A stretch of DNA of 64,000 bases from the NCBI GenBank assembly GCA_947166105.1, contig CAMVCZ010000005.1, positions 50,059-114,058 of the forward strand. Direction: 5' to 3'. This stretch comes from an uncultured Bacteroidales bacterium (GTDB lineage: Bacteria > Bacteroidota > Bacteroidia > Bacteroidales > F082). Below are positions 32,861-41,773 of the stretch, in pieces (position 1 is the stretch's first letter; each line of letters opens with the position of its first letter). The notes under the pieces are model-generated. The model was not told where the DNA came from, did not search any database, and was given only the letters and a program-made list of their open reading frames with translations. A program made the translations under genes and the position numbers.

Positions 32861-33153
32861 TCTTGAGTCTCAATTAGATAGACCACTTCGTTGTCGCGTT
32901 TCATCAGGTATTGCTCGCGCGCCACTTTCTCCATCGTGGCGGTGTCGTTCTTCAAGGCATCGAGGTAGGCCTTGTCTTTGGCAATCTCGCCCTCGTAATA
33001 TTCGATTTGCTGTTTTTGGTCGTTCAGTGAGTGGCGCAGGTGGAGTTGCTCGAACAGGTTGAACTGGTCGATGAAAAGGATGACCACCAAAAAGGCCAAT
33101 GTGGCCCACATATAGCGGTTGTTGAGTTTACGGAGTATTTCCTTGAACGTCAT
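32857..33153 (-). CDS. FtsB/DivIC-like septum formation initiator
   Basis: A 98-residue bitopic protein. A short basic N-terminus (KEILRKLNNRY) is followed by one transmembrane helix (WATLAFLVVILFI) and a coiled coil with heptad Leu/Gln spacing (HLRHSLNDQKQQIEYYEGEI). The ending AREQYLMKRDNEVVYLIE is typical of FtsB/DivIC, which connects FtsL and FtsQ in the divisome. ATG 33153 is chosen because the preceding codons are not conserved-looking. It overlaps the DUF5686 gene by 4 bases. Confidence 0.88.
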   Translation of the reverse strand: MTFKEILRKLNNRYMWATLAFLVVILFIDQFNLFEQLHLRHSLNDQKQQIEYYEGEIAKDKAYLDALKNDTATMEKVAREQYLMKRDNEVVYLIETQE

Positions 33154-33257
33154 GGCTGTTTCCGATATTGGGTTTGTCAAAATCTTTGATTCAACGCAGT
33201 TAAATATTTCGGCTTGCAAAGGTAATATATTTCGATGAACCTAACGACCTTTTTTCT

Positions 33258-33265
33258 TATTTTTG
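33258..33265 (+). promoter_or_regulatory. -7 box for ridA and the dehydrogenase
   Basis: TATTTTTG, 30 bases before the ridA ATG, divergent from the ftsB-like gene. Confidence 0.6.
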
Positions 33266-33295
33266 CGCTCTCGAAACCATCTAAATTCTCATAAA

Positions 33296-33670
33296 ATGAA
33301 AAAAGTTATCGCAACGACAAAGGCTCCCGGAGCCATCGGGCCTTACAGTCAGGCCATTGAAGCCAACGGATTCGTTTACATTTCGGGCCAACTGCCCATC
33401 AATCCAGAAACGGGCGAAATGCCTGAAGGCGTTCCTGCCCAGACCGAGCAGAGCATGAAAAACCTCGAAGCCATCCTCAACGAGGCCGGCTGCACCTTCG
33501 ACAATGTGGTGAAATCCGTTTGCTATCTCGCTGATATGAGTTACTTTGGCGAGATGAACACGGTGTACGGTAAGTATTTCAAGGGCGACTATCCCGCCCG
33601 CGCCGCCTTCGCCGTGAAGGAACTGCCCAAGAAGGCCTTGGTCGAAATCGAAATGATTGCCGCGAAATGA
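33296..33670 (+). CDS. ridA: RidA-family enamine/imine deaminase
   Basis: Hydrolyses reactive enamine and imine intermediates made by PLP enzymes. The 124-residue protein has APGAIGPYSQAI, FVYISGQLPINPETG and YPARAAFAVKELPKKALVEIEMIA, the RidA/YjgF signatures, with the catalytic Arg in YPARA and the Glu near the end. The start ATG 33296 lies after a TATTTTTG box; an earlier in-frame ATG at 33263 overlaps that box. It overlaps the dehydrogenase by 4 bases. Confidence 0.94.
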   Translation: MKKVIATTKAPGAIGPYSQAIEANGFVYISGQLPINPETGEMPEGVPAQTEQSMKNLEAILNEAGCTFDNVVKSVCYLADMSYFGEMNTVYGKYFKGDYPARAAFAVKELPKKALVEIEMIAAK

Positions 33671-34584
33671 AAATCGTCTTTTTGGAGCCTTTGGGCTTGA
33701 AGGTCAGGCAGATTGAGGCCGCTTGCGAAGGCCTGAAAAAGGCTGGCCACGAGGTAATTGTTTATCCCGACCGCAACGAGAACCTCGACGAACTGAAACG
33801 CCGCGCCGAAGGTGCGGAAGTCGTCATCGAAAGCAACATCCCGCTGCGCAAGGACTTCTTGGATGCTTGCCCCAACCTGAAAATGCTCTCCATCGCCTTC
33901 ACCGGCTTGGACCACATCGACTTGGAGGAATGTGAGCGTCGTGGCATCGTAGTGAAAAACGCGGCAGGCTACAGCACCGAGGCCGTGGCCGAGTTGGCCA
34001 TCGCATTAATGATAGACCTTTATCGCAAAGTGCTTGAAAACGATACGATTACGCGCCAATGCAACCGCAAGGGCATTATGCCCGGACGCGAAATCGGGGG
34101 CAAGACCATCGGCATTATCGGTATGGGCAACATCGGGCAGCGCGTGGCCAAGATTGCCAACGCTTTCGGTTGCAAGGTGCTGGCTTGGAACCGCACACAG
34201 AAGCAAGTCGACGGCGTGACTTTCGTCGACAAGGAGACTTTGTTGAAGGAATCGGACATCGTCACCCTGCACATTGCCTTGAACGCCGACACCCGCGACT
34301 TCATCACCGCGAAGGACTTCGCCCTGATGAAACCGAGCACCATATTAATTAATACCGCTCGCGGCCCTGTGGTGAACGAAACGGCCTTGGCCGAGGCTTT
34401 GAAGCAAGGCCAAATTGCCGCTGCCGCCACCGATGTTTACGGCACCGAACCGCCTTTGAAGCCTGAAAATCCTTTGCTTGGCGCACCCAATCTCATTATG
34501 TTGCCACACATCGGCTTTGCCACCGAAGAGGCGTTTTTGCTTAGGTTGGGGATAGTCGTCCGAAATATAGAGGAATTATTCTGA
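33667..34584 (+). CDS. D-2-hydroxyacid dehydrogenase (phosphoglycerate dehydrogenase-like)
   Basis: A 305-residue NAD-dependent dehydrogenase. The nucleotide-binding Rossmann motif is GIIGMGNIGQRVAK near residue 145. The catalytic Arg is in INTARGPVVNE and the His in LPHIGFATEE. The N-terminal catalytic domain (EAVVIESNIPL, LSIAFTGLDHID) is of the SerA/glyoxylate-reductase type but lacks the ACT domain of full serine-pathway SerA. The substrate cannot be decided. The 4-base overlap with ridA suggests a shared metabolic context involving reactive 2-oxo acids. Confidence 0.88.
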   Translation: MKIVFLEPLGLKVRQIEAACEGLKKAGHEVIVYPDRNENLDELKRRAEGAEVVIESNIPLRKDFLDACPNLKMLSIAFTGLDHIDLEECERRGIVVKNAAGYSTEAVAELAIALMIDLYRKVLENDTITRQCNRKGIMPGREIGGKTIGIIGMGNIGQRVAKIANAFGCKVLAWNRTQKQVDGVTFVDKETLLKESDIVTLHIALNADTRDFITAKDFALMKPSTILINTARGPVVNETALAEALKQGQIAAAATDVYGTEPPLKPENPLLGAPNLIMLPHIGFATEEAFLLRLGIVVRNIEELF

Positions 34585-34592
34585 TTGTTTTT

Positions 34593-34711
34593 GGATTGCT
34601 TCGCAAGAAATCTTTCAAAAATCAAAATAAAAATCATTTAAAATCAATGAATTAGGATTTTTGATTGATTTTGAAATAAGATTTTAATAGGATTTCTCGC
34701 GAAGCGATTCC
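34593..34711. repeat. intergenic hairpin with A/T-rich word-repeat interior
   Basis: Left arm GGATTGCTTCGCAAGAAATC (34593-34612) pairs with right arm GATTTCTCGCGAAGCGATTC (34691-34710). Between them, AAAATC and GATTTT words continue the inverted symmetry. It fills the spacer between two convergent genes and may terminate both. Confidence 0.65.
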
Positions 34712-34712
34712 A

Positions 34713-35117
34713 TCAATCAAATTTTGGCCTGTAAATCATATCCGCCGTGACGAAAGCCTCCTTGAACCTTGGCTTGATGCGGCGCAGGCATCTTTCGGCC
34801 TCCACGCGGTTGCGGAAGTTGCCCGCACGCAGGCGGAAATACGGCTCCGAATAAGTCAGGTAAATCGGAATGTCGGGGAAAGCTTTTTCGAATTGGCTTT
34901 TCACTTCTTCGGCATGTTGGAGCGCATCGTTGCCGATTTCCATGAAAACATGGATGCGATAGCCGCTGAACGAACTGTCGACGACATAAAGTCTTCGCTG
35001 TTTGGCGATGAGGTCGTCGATGCGGCTGTCTTGGTTAATATTCACAGAACCAGAGCTTTGTGCGAAAGCAAATGCGGCAATCATCATCAATACCGAAAGG
35101 CAAAAAAGTCGTTTCAT
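34713..35117 (-). CDS. secreted SPOR-domain protein
   Basis: A 134-residue protein with a signal peptide (LSVLMMIAAFAFAQ). A SPOR domain follows (YRIHVFMEIGNDALQHAEEVKSQF ... YFRLRAGNFRNRVEAERCLRRIK), the peptidoglycan-binding fold that recognises denuded glycan at division sites. ATG 35117 lies after a TATTTTTG box; upstream in-frame codons cross the divergent promoter region. It is a single-gene unit, divergent from ruvB. Confidence 0.85.
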   Translation of the reverse strand: MKRLFCLSVLMMIAAFAFAQSSGSVNINQDSRIDDLIAKQRRLYVVDSSFSGYRIHVFMEIGNDALQHAEEVKSQFEKAFPDIPIYLTYSEPYFRLRAGNFRNRVEAERCLRRIKPRFKEAFVTADMIYRPKFD

Positions 35118-35135
35118 AACGGATGTTTTAGACTG

Positions 35136-35182
35136 CAAAAATACTATTATTCTGCTAAATCCGTCGTTTTTTATTATTTTTG
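35136..35182. promoter_or_regulatory. divergent promoters, SPOR protein and ruvB
   Basis: TATTTTTG on the minus strand at 35136-35143 serves the SPOR gene; TATTTTTG on the plus strand at 35175-35182 serves ruvB. The -7 boxes are 31 bases apart, so upstream boxes must interleave. Confidence 0.6.
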
Positions 35183-35240
35183 CGGCTGAAATAGTAATGA
35201 CAATGCCCAAACTTTTGCTTTATATCACCCTGAAAGGGAC

Positions 35241-36296
35241 ATGGATTACCCCAACGCTATGGCCATGAACAGTAACCTTGATGCCAATGCTTCCCATTTG
35301 AGCAAGGCAGAGAAAGACCTCGAAAACGCCCTGCGCCCCGACTTGTTTGACAGCTTTGCCGGACAAAAGCAAGTGGTTGACAACCTGCGCGTTTTCGTGA
35401 AAGCCGCCGCCCAGCGAGGCGAAGCCCTCGACCATACTTTGCTGCACGGCCCTCCAGGCTTGGGCAAGACAACGCTTTCGCACATCATCGCGCATGAGTT
35501 GGGCGTGGGCATGAAGATGACTTCAGGCCCCGTCTTAGACAAGCCGGGCAACCTTGCGGGCTTGCTCACCAGCCTTGAACCCAACGACGTGCTGTTCATC
35601 GACGAGATTCACCGCCTGAGTCCCGTGGTGGAAGAATATCTCTATTCCGCCATGGAGGACTTCCGCATCGACATTATGATTGAAACGGGCCCGAGTGCGC
35701 GTAGCATCCAAATCACGCTGAACCCCTTCACCTTGATTGGTGCCACCACCCGAAGCGGCTTGCTGACGGCACCCTTGCGCTCGCGCTTTGGCATCAATTT
35801 ACGCTTGGAGTATTACGATGCGCACACCTTGGCCAAAATCGTGAAACGCTCGGCGAGCATTTTGCGCGTGCCCATCGACGACACGGCAGCCTTCGAGATT
35901 GCGCGTCGCAGCCGTGGCACACCGCGTATCGCCAACCTGCTTTTGCGTCGCGTCCGCGACTTCGCCCAAATACAAGGCGACGGCACCATCACCATCGACA
36001 TCGCCCGCATCGGCCTGAAGGCCCTCAACGTTGACGAACACGGCCTCGACGATATGGACAACAAGATCCTCTCCACCATCATCGACAAGTTCAAGGGCGG
36101 CCCCGTCGGCGTGAACACCATTGCCACGGCGGTAGGCGAGGACCCTGGCACCATCGAGGAGGTTTGCGAACCCTTCCTCATCCAAGAAGGCTTCATCATG
36201 CGTACGCCCCGTGGCCGCGAGTGTACCGATTTGGCTTACAAGCACTTGGGGAAAACGAGGATTAAGCCTACGGGGGAGATGAGTTTGTTTGAATGA
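35241..36296 (+). CDS. ruvB: Holliday junction branch migration helicase RuvB
   Basis: Hexameric AAA+ motor that drives branch migration with RuvA. Walker A is GPPGLGKTT (about 70-78), Walker B is [10 protein letters not shown], the sensor is [18 protein letters not shown], and the winged-helix end contains [15 protein letters not shown]. The length of about 345-351 residues is normal. In-frame ATGs at 35259 and 35265 are alternative starts. No ruvA or ruvC is adjacent. Confidence 0.96.
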   Translation: MDYPNAMAMNSNLDANASHLSKAEKDLENALRPDLFDSFAGQKQVVDNLRVFVKAAAQRGEALDHTLLHGPPGLGKTTLSHIIAHELGVGMKMTSGPVLDKPGNLAGLLTSLEPNDVLFIDEIHRLSPVVEEYLYSAMEDFRIDIMIETGPSARSIQITLNPFTLIGATTRSGLLTAPLRSRFGINLRLEYYDAHTLAKIVKRSASILRVPIDDTAAFEIARRSRGTPRIANLLLRRVRDFAQIQGDGTITIDIARIGLKALNVDEHGLDDMDNKILSTIIDKFKGGPVGVNTIATAVGEDPGTIEEVCEPFLIQEGFIMRTPRGRECTDLAYKHLGKTRIKPTGEMSLFE

Positions 36297-36305
36297 AATA
36301 ATCCC

Positions 36306-36313
36306 TACCTTTG
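36306..36313 (+). promoter_or_regulatory. -7 box for the nitroreductase
   Basis: TACCTTTG, 30 bases before the ATG at 36344. Confidence 0.55.
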
Positions 36314-36343
36314 CCGAACAGAACAAATTGCATTAACATTAAT

Positions 36344-37000
36344 ATGAAAAAACTTACATTAATCATCGCAGCCCTTGCCCTGCTCGTCAGCGGCTGCTGC
36401 AACAAGGACGCTTCGACAAGCTCAGCATCCAATGGAACAAGCGAAAACACTAAAGAAGCAACAACCATGAACACCACCATGCAAGACCTGCTGACACGCC
36501 GCAGCGTGCGCAGCTACACCGACGAAGTGCCTCCGCGCGAGGTCATCGAAGAAATCTGCAAGGCTGGCACCTACGCCCCGACGGGCATGAACCGCCAAGC
36601 CCCCATCATCATTGCCGTCACCAACCGCGAGGTGCGCGACAGGCTGAGCAAGCTCAACGCCGCCGTTTTCGGCCCTGACAACGACATGGACCCGTTCTAT
36701 GGCGCGCCCGTGGTTCTGGTCGTGTTGGCCGACACCACCGCTGCCATGACTTGGAAGGAAGACGGCTCGCTCGTCATGGGCAACCTGCTCAATGCCGCCC
36801 ATGCCAAAGGCTTAGGCTCATGCTGGATTCATCGCGCCAAGGAAGTGTTTGCGACCGATGAAGGCAAAGCCATCCTCGCTGGACTTGGCATCGATACCGA
36901 AAAGTATGTCGGCATCGGCAATTGCATCCTCGGCTATGTGAACGGCGACTATCCCGAAGCCAAGCCGCGCAAGGAGAATTACGTCTACTGGATTGAATAA
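36344..37000 (+). CDS. nitroreductase-family lipoprotein
   Basis: A 218-residue protein with an unusual lipoprotein signal (LIIAALALLVSGCC; lipobox VSGC) in front of a nitroreductase fold. FMN-binding signatures: LTRRSVRSYTDEVPP, GTYAPTGMNRQA and GLGSCWIHRA. Most family members are cytoplasmic, so the exported form is notable. The linker between lipobox and domain (DASTSSASNG) is partly encoded by the dispersed repeat TTCGACAAGCTCAGC at 36412-36426. It is followed by an overlapping transporter gene. Confidence 0.85.
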   Translation: MKKLTLIIAALALLVSGCCNKDASTSSASNGTSENTKEATTMNTTMQDLLTRRSVRSYTDEVPPREVIEEICKAGTYAPTGMNRQAPIIIAVTNREVRDRLSKLNAAVFGPDNDMDPFYGAPVVLVVLADTTAAMTWKEDGSLVMGNLLNAAHAKGLGSCWIHRAKEVFATDEGKAILAGLGIDTEKYVGIGNCILGYVNGDYPEAKPRKENYVYWIE

Positions 37001-37919
37001 CAAGTCAACACTCATCGGGCACCTCGCGTGCTTTGGTGCCTACTGCATCTTCGGGTTCAACATCGTGTGCTGCAAGAACATCTCCAACGCACATGTGTTG
37101 ACCCCGATGGATTTGTTTTGCCTGAGAGCGACAGGAGCTGCCCTTTTGTTTTGGCTCTTGTCGCTTTTCATGCCCAAGGAAAAGGTGCCGCTGAAGGATT
37201 TGCTGCAAATCTTTGTGGCATCCATGCTCGGCCTTTTCCTGACGCAGATGAGTTTCCTGAAGGCCATCACCATGACGACCTCCATCGACCTGAGCATCAC
37301 CAACACCTGCACGCCCATTATGACGATGTTTGTGGCCGCCATCGTCTTGAAAGAGCCTATCACTTTCAAGAAAATCGGGGGCGTTTTGGTGAGTTTGTCG
37401 GGTGTTTTATTACTGATTTTCAATTCGGTAGGACTTGGCGGCGGCGCAACGGAAACCAAGCCTATGGGTATTGTACTCACCATCCTCAACGCCCTGACTT
37501 TCGCCCTCTATCTTGGCATTTTCCGCCCGCTGATTACGAAATACAATGTGGTCACTTTCATGAAATGGATGTTTCTTTTCTCAATGTTGGTGGCCTGGCC
37601 GTTCAATGCGCGGCATTTCTTCCAACTGCCTTTCGGCCAGATGGATGGCAAGATATTGTGGCAGGTTGCGTATGTGGTGGTTTTCGCCACTTTCGTCGCC
37701 TATTTCCTGATTCCCGTCGGGCAGAAAAGGCTGCGTCCGACTTTGGTCAGCATGTACAATTATGTGCAACCCATCATTGCCACGCTCATCAGCATTGCCA
37801 TTGGCTTGGACCGCATCACTTGGAAAAAATTGGTGGCTATGGTGCTGGTTTTCACTGGCGTTTGGATTGTCAACCAAAGCCGTGCGGCGGCACATAATAA
37901 AAATGTGGAGACACCGTAA
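36993..37919 (+). CDS. EamA/DMT-family membrane transporter
   Basis: A 308-residue protein with about ten transmembrane helices in two halves, each EamA-like: GHLACFGAYCIFGFNIVCCK... and GIVLTILNALTFALYLGIF.... The second half ends with YVQPIIATLISIAIGLDRITWKKLVAMVLVFTGVW, the usual DMT signature. The start is a TTG at 36993 that overlaps the nitroreductase stop by 8 bases; no suitable ATG is near, and the first helix requires this start. The substrate is unknown (metabolite or amino-acid efflux is typical). Confidence 0.85.
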   Translation: MNNKSTLIGHLACFGAYCIFGFNIVCCKNISNAHVLTPMDLFCLRATGAALLFWLLSLFMPKEKVPLKDLLQIFVASMLGLFLTQMSFLKAITMTTSIDLSITNTCTPIMTMFVAAIVLKEPITFKKIGGVLVSLSGVLLLIFNSVGLGGGATETKPMGIVLTILNALTFALYLGIFRPLITKYNVVTFMKWMFLFSMLVAWPFNARHFFQLPFGQMDGKILWQVAYVVVFATFVAYFLIPVGQKRLRPTLVSMYNYVQPIIATLISIAIGLDRITWKKLVAMVLVFTGVWIVNQSRAAAHNKNVETP

Positions 37920-37934
37920 AACGGCATCTCCACA
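37904..37934 (-). terminator. hairpin terminator between convergent genes
   Basis: TGTGGAGACACCGT and ACGGCATCTCCACA pair with one bulge. On the minus strand it is followed by a T-rich run, so it serves the C25 peptidase gene that ends at 37964. It also overlaps the last codons of the transporter. Confidence 0.75.
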
Positions 37935-37963
37935 AACAAAACCAATGAAAAACAAATCCTTTT

Positions 37964-40900
37964 TTATTCTTTCACAAACCTTCTCGTTTCCGACACCTTG
38001 TCATTCGTCAAACGGATGAAATAGATGCCGCTTTGGAGGTCTGATGTATTGATTTCCACTTTGTTGTCGCAATCTTTCTGGCTGTAGACCAAAGTGCCCA
38101 TGAGGTTGTAGATTTCCACATTGCCGATGGCTTCGTTGGCCTCAACAGTCAGTTTGTCGCTGGCCGGGTTGGGGTAAATCAGGGTCGTGGCTTGATGTTC
38201 GCCAATGCCAACGGTGTATTCAAGGTTGGCCGTGAGGTTGCGGTTGGCCGTGGCGGTGAAAGTATACGTCTTTTCTTCCGAAACCACTTCGCCGTTTTCC
38301 GTCCAATTCCTGAAGGCATAATCCTCGACAGTCACCACGTTTACAGTCACTTGATCTCCGTATTGATAAGTTCCGCCGCCCGTGACGGTGCCGCCTTCTG
38401 CAAGATTGATGTTGGTCACGATTTCAAAGGTCTGCACGGTGAAGTTGGCAACAAAGTTGTGGCCGCTCGTGACGGTAAAGGTGTAACTCGCATCCGTTGA
38501 GACTTGCGAACCGCCTTCAGTCCAATTTTCAAATGCATAACCCTCTGCTGGCGTGGCGGTTACGGTGCATTGCTGTCCGTGGGTATAGAGGCCGTTGCCA
38601 GATGTGGTACCGCCACTGCTTGGGTTGGAGTTGGTGGCGATATAATAACTCTGGCCTTCAAATTGGGCCACCAAAGTGCGATTGCCCGTAACGGTGAAAG
38701 AGTAATTCGGGTTGGTGGAAACCGAGGAGCCGTTTTCCGTCCATCTCACGAAGTTGTAGCCCGTGGCAGGCGTGGCATGAACGGTGCAAGTTTGTCCCTG
38801 CTGGTAACTGCCGCCACCCGTAACGGTGCCGCCCTCGGCGGGATTGGCCGAAACGCTGATGGTGTAGTTCTGAGGCTGTGCGGTGAAGTTGGCCACCAAA
38901 GTGCGGTTGCCGTTCACCGTGAAGGTGTAGTTGGCTTGCGATGAAACCACATTGCCGTTTTCCGTCCAGTTGTTGAAGGTGTAGCCGCTGTTGGCTGTGG
39001 CCGAAACAGTGCAGCTTGCGCCTTGGTTATAGGAGCCGCCGCCTGTGACGGTGCCGCCGTTGGTCGGGTTGGCCGAAACGGTGATGTTGTATTGCTGCGT
39101 CTGTGCGGTGAAGTTGGCCACCAAAGTGCGGTTGCTGTTGACGTTGAAGGTGTAGTTGGCTTGGGTTGAAACCACGTTGCCGTTTTCCGTCCAGTTGGTG
39201 AAGGTGTAGCCGCTGTTGGCCGTGGCCGTCACGGTGCAGGATTGGCCTTGGTTGTAGGTGCCGCCACCTGCAACGGTACCTCCGTTGGTCGGGTTGGCCG
39301 AAACGGTGATGTTATAAGTGGTGCCGCCGCCACCGCCAACGGTGATGTCTTGCATGTAGGGCTGGCGTTGAGGCTTGGTGACAACAATTTTCACCGGTTG
39401 CCCCGAAGTGATTCCACTCACCGGCACATTGACCGAACCTGAAGCGGGCACCAAAGCCGCGCCTTTCAGCACATTGTTTTGCGAAATGCCCACATACGAA
39501 CCCGCTTGTGCATTAACAGCGAAGTTGCTCGAACCCGAAGGAATGGAGGAAGCGTGGCTCACGTTGTTGGGCGTAGGATTCACGCGGTAAGGCATGATGG
39601 AGCCGTCGCCAAGCACGTGGTAGGCTTGCCAATAATAAAGCGGAGTGGTGCTGGTCTGGTAGTTGCCGGCATGGGCATAACACACGGCGAGGTTGCCGAG
39701 GAAGGTGATGGAAGAAACGGTGTTATAGGTTTCGTCCATCCAAATGCCGTCGTAAACGCCTGTTGCCGTATTTTGTTGGGTCGGGGTTTGGTTCATTACC
39801 GTTGTGGCACCCACGCCAAAGTAATAGTCTTCATACCAATAGGTTACGGGGCAGGAGCCGATGTAGGAATAGGCAGCCTTGTTTTCGCCTCGGAGCATGG
39901 CCTCGCCGAAGCAAGGCTGGCTGTAGCCGAAGTTACCCGTCAAGCAGCAATTGCCCATAGCCAAGAAATATTTGTTGGTGTTGGTCAGGGCGTTCACGTT
40001 GGAAACCGAAAAATACGGGTCGGACCAACTGGTCTCTTCGCCATGAGCCGTATAGTTGACGAAACCCACACCCGTGCTGAGGGCGTTGTAGCAGCCCGGA
40101 TATTGGCTTTGGTTGAGGTGGGCGTTCACGGTGGTGAAGCCGTGGGCCGTATTATAATAATAGGTGGTAGCGTAATTGATGGTGGGTTGGCCGATGCGCG
40201 GGTTCCAATAACTGTCCCAACCGGCGATGAGGGTCACATTGCTGAGGTAGCTCGGGTCGGGCATGGTGTATTGCTCGTATTGCAAAATCTTGTTGACGAT
40301 GGCCGTCACTTGGTTGGTGTTTTCGGCTGACATGCGGCTGTAGAACATGTCGGGGAAATAGTCGTTGTCGATAGAGCCATAGTACAAGTCGGTCACTTTT
40401 TGGGTGGCGTTGCCACTGGTTTTTCCGGGGACTTGACCTGTGTCGCCGACAAGGATGACGAAAGTCGGTGTTGCGCCTTGACTGACGCCGGTGTTGTAGA
40501 GGTTCTGCACATACGACTGGATGGCGTTATAGTTGCCGCCGGCCTGCGCCGTGGTCACCACGTTCACGTCGAAACCTTTTTGGATTTTCCAATTGATCCA
40601 AGGCTGCAAGGCTGAAACGTAGTTTTCGGGCGTGATGACAATCATGTGGACGGGATAGGCCATCAGGTCCGGGTGGTCGTCATACACATCCATGATTTGG
40701 CGGTAGTTGAACATCTGCTTGTAGACGATGTCGAAATAAGGGCTGTAGGTGTTCAACAACATGCGCTCGGTTTCAGCGCGGTCGGCACCCACAAAATTGA
40801 TTTCCACTTCGATGTCGTTGAACACGCGCAAGGTGTTGGCAGCGGGATTGTAACTCACCGGATTGATGACCAACGAGCCGATGCGGATGCCGCGCATGGT

Positions 40901-41383
40901 GCCTTGCACCTCAATTGTGGCTTCGGGCATGGAGGCGAGGCTGCGGGTTTGGTAGGCTGCGGCATTGTAGACAAACTCAACCTCGTCCAAATTCTGGTCC
41001 TTGCGGACAGAGGGCTGATGCGGGATGAGGGTGCCGATGCCATAGTCGGAAAGACGGTAATCTGTTGTCGTGTAACTGATTACATTCACCTGTGGCGTTG
41101 CCCCGAAAGGCACGGCCAGCAATTGATGCGAGGCAGGCAGTTCAGGCGTGCCGATTTCGCCCGAGGCGTAGGTGCCTTCGATGGCGATTTCAGAGAAAGT
41201 GCCCCTTTGGGTGGCAATTTCGATGCTCTCGATGGAGCCGTAGCTGAAAGTGGCGCGGAGCGTAGAGAAGTCGCTGTGCGTGATTTCAGCCTTTGTTTCG
41301 TGGCGCAAGTCGATGCGGCCATTCTGGGCCACGGCAAGCATTGTACACATGGCCAAAACAAGGAGAAGGGATAGTTTTTTCAT
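37964..41383 (-). CDS. C25 (gingipain-type) cysteine peptidase with five InlB-B-type repeats, T9SS cargo
   Basis: An 1139-residue protein. After the signal peptide (LVLAMCTMLAVAQ) comes a propeptide-like region, then the C25 catalytic domain. The His is in YTAHGEETSW (His447) and the Cys in MGNCCLTGNF (Cys480 or 479); the 33-residue spacing equals that of known gingipains. Five tandem 75-residue repeats follow (from about residue 700), each of the type NPTNGGTVxGGGxYxQGxxC ... WTENGxxVS ... NRTLVANF, divergent InlB-B/Listeria-Bacteroides repeats. The C-terminus is a T9SS sorting domain (IYPNPASDKLTVEA...GIYFIRLTNDK). It is a likely secreted or surface protease. Confidence 0.9.
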   Translation of the reverse strand: MKKLSLLLVLAMCTMLAVAQNGRIDLRHETKAEITHSDFSTLRATFSYGSIESIEIATQRGTFSEIAIEGTYASGEIGTPELPASHQLLAVPFGATPQVNVISYTTTDYRLSDYGIGTLIPHQPSVRKDQNLDEVEFVYNAAAYQTRSLASMPEATIEVQGTMRGIRIGSLVINPVSYNPAANTLRVFNDIEVEINFVGADRAETERMLLNTYSPYFDIVYKQMFNYRQIMDVYDDHPDLMAYPVHMIVITPENYVSALQPWINWKIQKGFDVNVVTTAQAGGNYNAIQSYVQNLYNTGVSQGATPTFVILVGDTGQVPGKTSGNATQKVTDLYYGSIDNDYFPDMFYSRMSAENTNQVTAIVNKILQYEQYTMPDPSYLSNVTLIAGWDSYWNPRIGQPTINYATTYYYNTAHGFTTVNAHLNQSQYPGCYNALSTGVGFVNYTAHGEETSWSDPYFSVSNVNALTNTNKYFLAMGNCCLTGNFGYSQPCFGEAMLRGENKAAYSYIGSCPVTYWYEDYYFGVGATTVMNQTPTQQNTATGVYDGIWMDETYNTVSSITFLGNLAVCYAHAGNYQTSTTPLYYWQAYHVLGDGSIMPYRVNPTPNNVSHASSIPSGSSNFAVNAQAGSYVGISQNNVLKGAALVPASGSVNVPVSGITSGQPVKIVVTKPQRQPYMQDITVGGGGGTTYNITVSANPTNGGTVAGGGTYNQGQSCTVTATANSGYTFTNWTENGNVVSTQANYTFNVNSNRTLVANFTAQTQQYNITVSANPTNGGTVTGGGSYNQGASCTVSATANSGYTFNNWTENGNVVSSQANYTFTVNGNRTLVANFTAQPQNYTISVSANPAEGGTVTGGGSYQQGQTCTVHATPATGYNFVRWTENGSSVSTNPNYSFTVTGNRTLVAQFEGQSYYIATNSNPSSGGTTSGNGLYTHGQQCTVTATPAEGYAFENWTEGGSQVSTDASYTFTVTSGHNFVANFTVQTFEIVTNINLAEGGTVTGGGTYQYGDQVTVNVVTVEDYAFRNWTENGEVVSEEKTYTFTATANRNLTANLEYTVGIGEHQATTLIYPNPASDKLTVEANEAIGNVEIYNLMGTLVYSQKDCDNKVEINTSDLQSGIYFIRLTNDKVSETRRFVKE

Positions 41384-41421
41384 TTTGAACTAATTAATTT
41401 AATTTTGGTGTAATTTGAGCG

Positions 41422-41429
41422 CAAAAATA
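41422..41429 (-). promoter_or_regulatory. -7 box for the C25 peptidase gene
   Basis: TATTTTTG on the minus strand, 38 bases before the ATG. Confidence 0.55.
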
Positions 41430-41514
41430 GGAAAAACAATCAAGTTTAGGGAGATTAATGGAGTTGAAAATGATTTTTTTTGAAAGATAAGGTACAAGTT
41501 TCGGAAATTAATCA

Positions 41515-41522
41515 TACTTTTG
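41515..41522 (+). promoter_or_regulatory. -7 box for the AbrB/acyltransferase pair
   Basis: TACTTTTG, 45 bases before ATG 41568. Confidence 0.55.
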
Positions 41523-41567
41523 CAGCAAAATATGAAAAATCATACTAATCACAAAAATCAAGTCATT

Positions 41568-41771
41568 ATGTTAGAAGACAATGGAAAGTACATTTTCGGC
41601 GTGGTGAAAATGGGCGAGCGCGGACAAATCGTCATTCCCAAGGAAGCCCGCGAAGTTTACGGAATCAAGGCTGGCGACAGCCTTTTGGTGCTTGGCGATT
41701 CAAAAGGCATGGCCGTCTTGAAAACCGAGATTTTTCAGGACAAAATCGATGAAATGTTAGGAGGAAACTGA
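41568..41771 (+). CDS. AbrB/SpoVT-type DNA-binding protein
   Basis: A 67-residue protein with a swapped-hairpin AbrB fold: VVKMGERGQIVIPKEAREVYGIKAGDSLLVLGD. It is a likely transcription regulator of its own operon. ATG 41568 is chosen because an earlier in-frame ATG at 41532 would leave almost no untranslated leader after the TACTTTTG box. It ends 2 bases before the acyltransferase start. No toxin gene is adjacent, so an antitoxin role is less likely. Confidence 0.82.
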   Translation: MLEDNGKYIFGVVKMGERGQIVIPKEAREVYGIKAGDSLLVLGDSKGMAVLKTEIFQDKIDEMLGGN

Positions 41772-41773
41772 CT

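Noticed and set aside
38380..39320. Tandem DNA repeats that look like a repeat array
   Set aside because: They are codons for five InlB-B-type protein repeats in the C25 peptidase; spacing of about 225 bases matches protein repeats.
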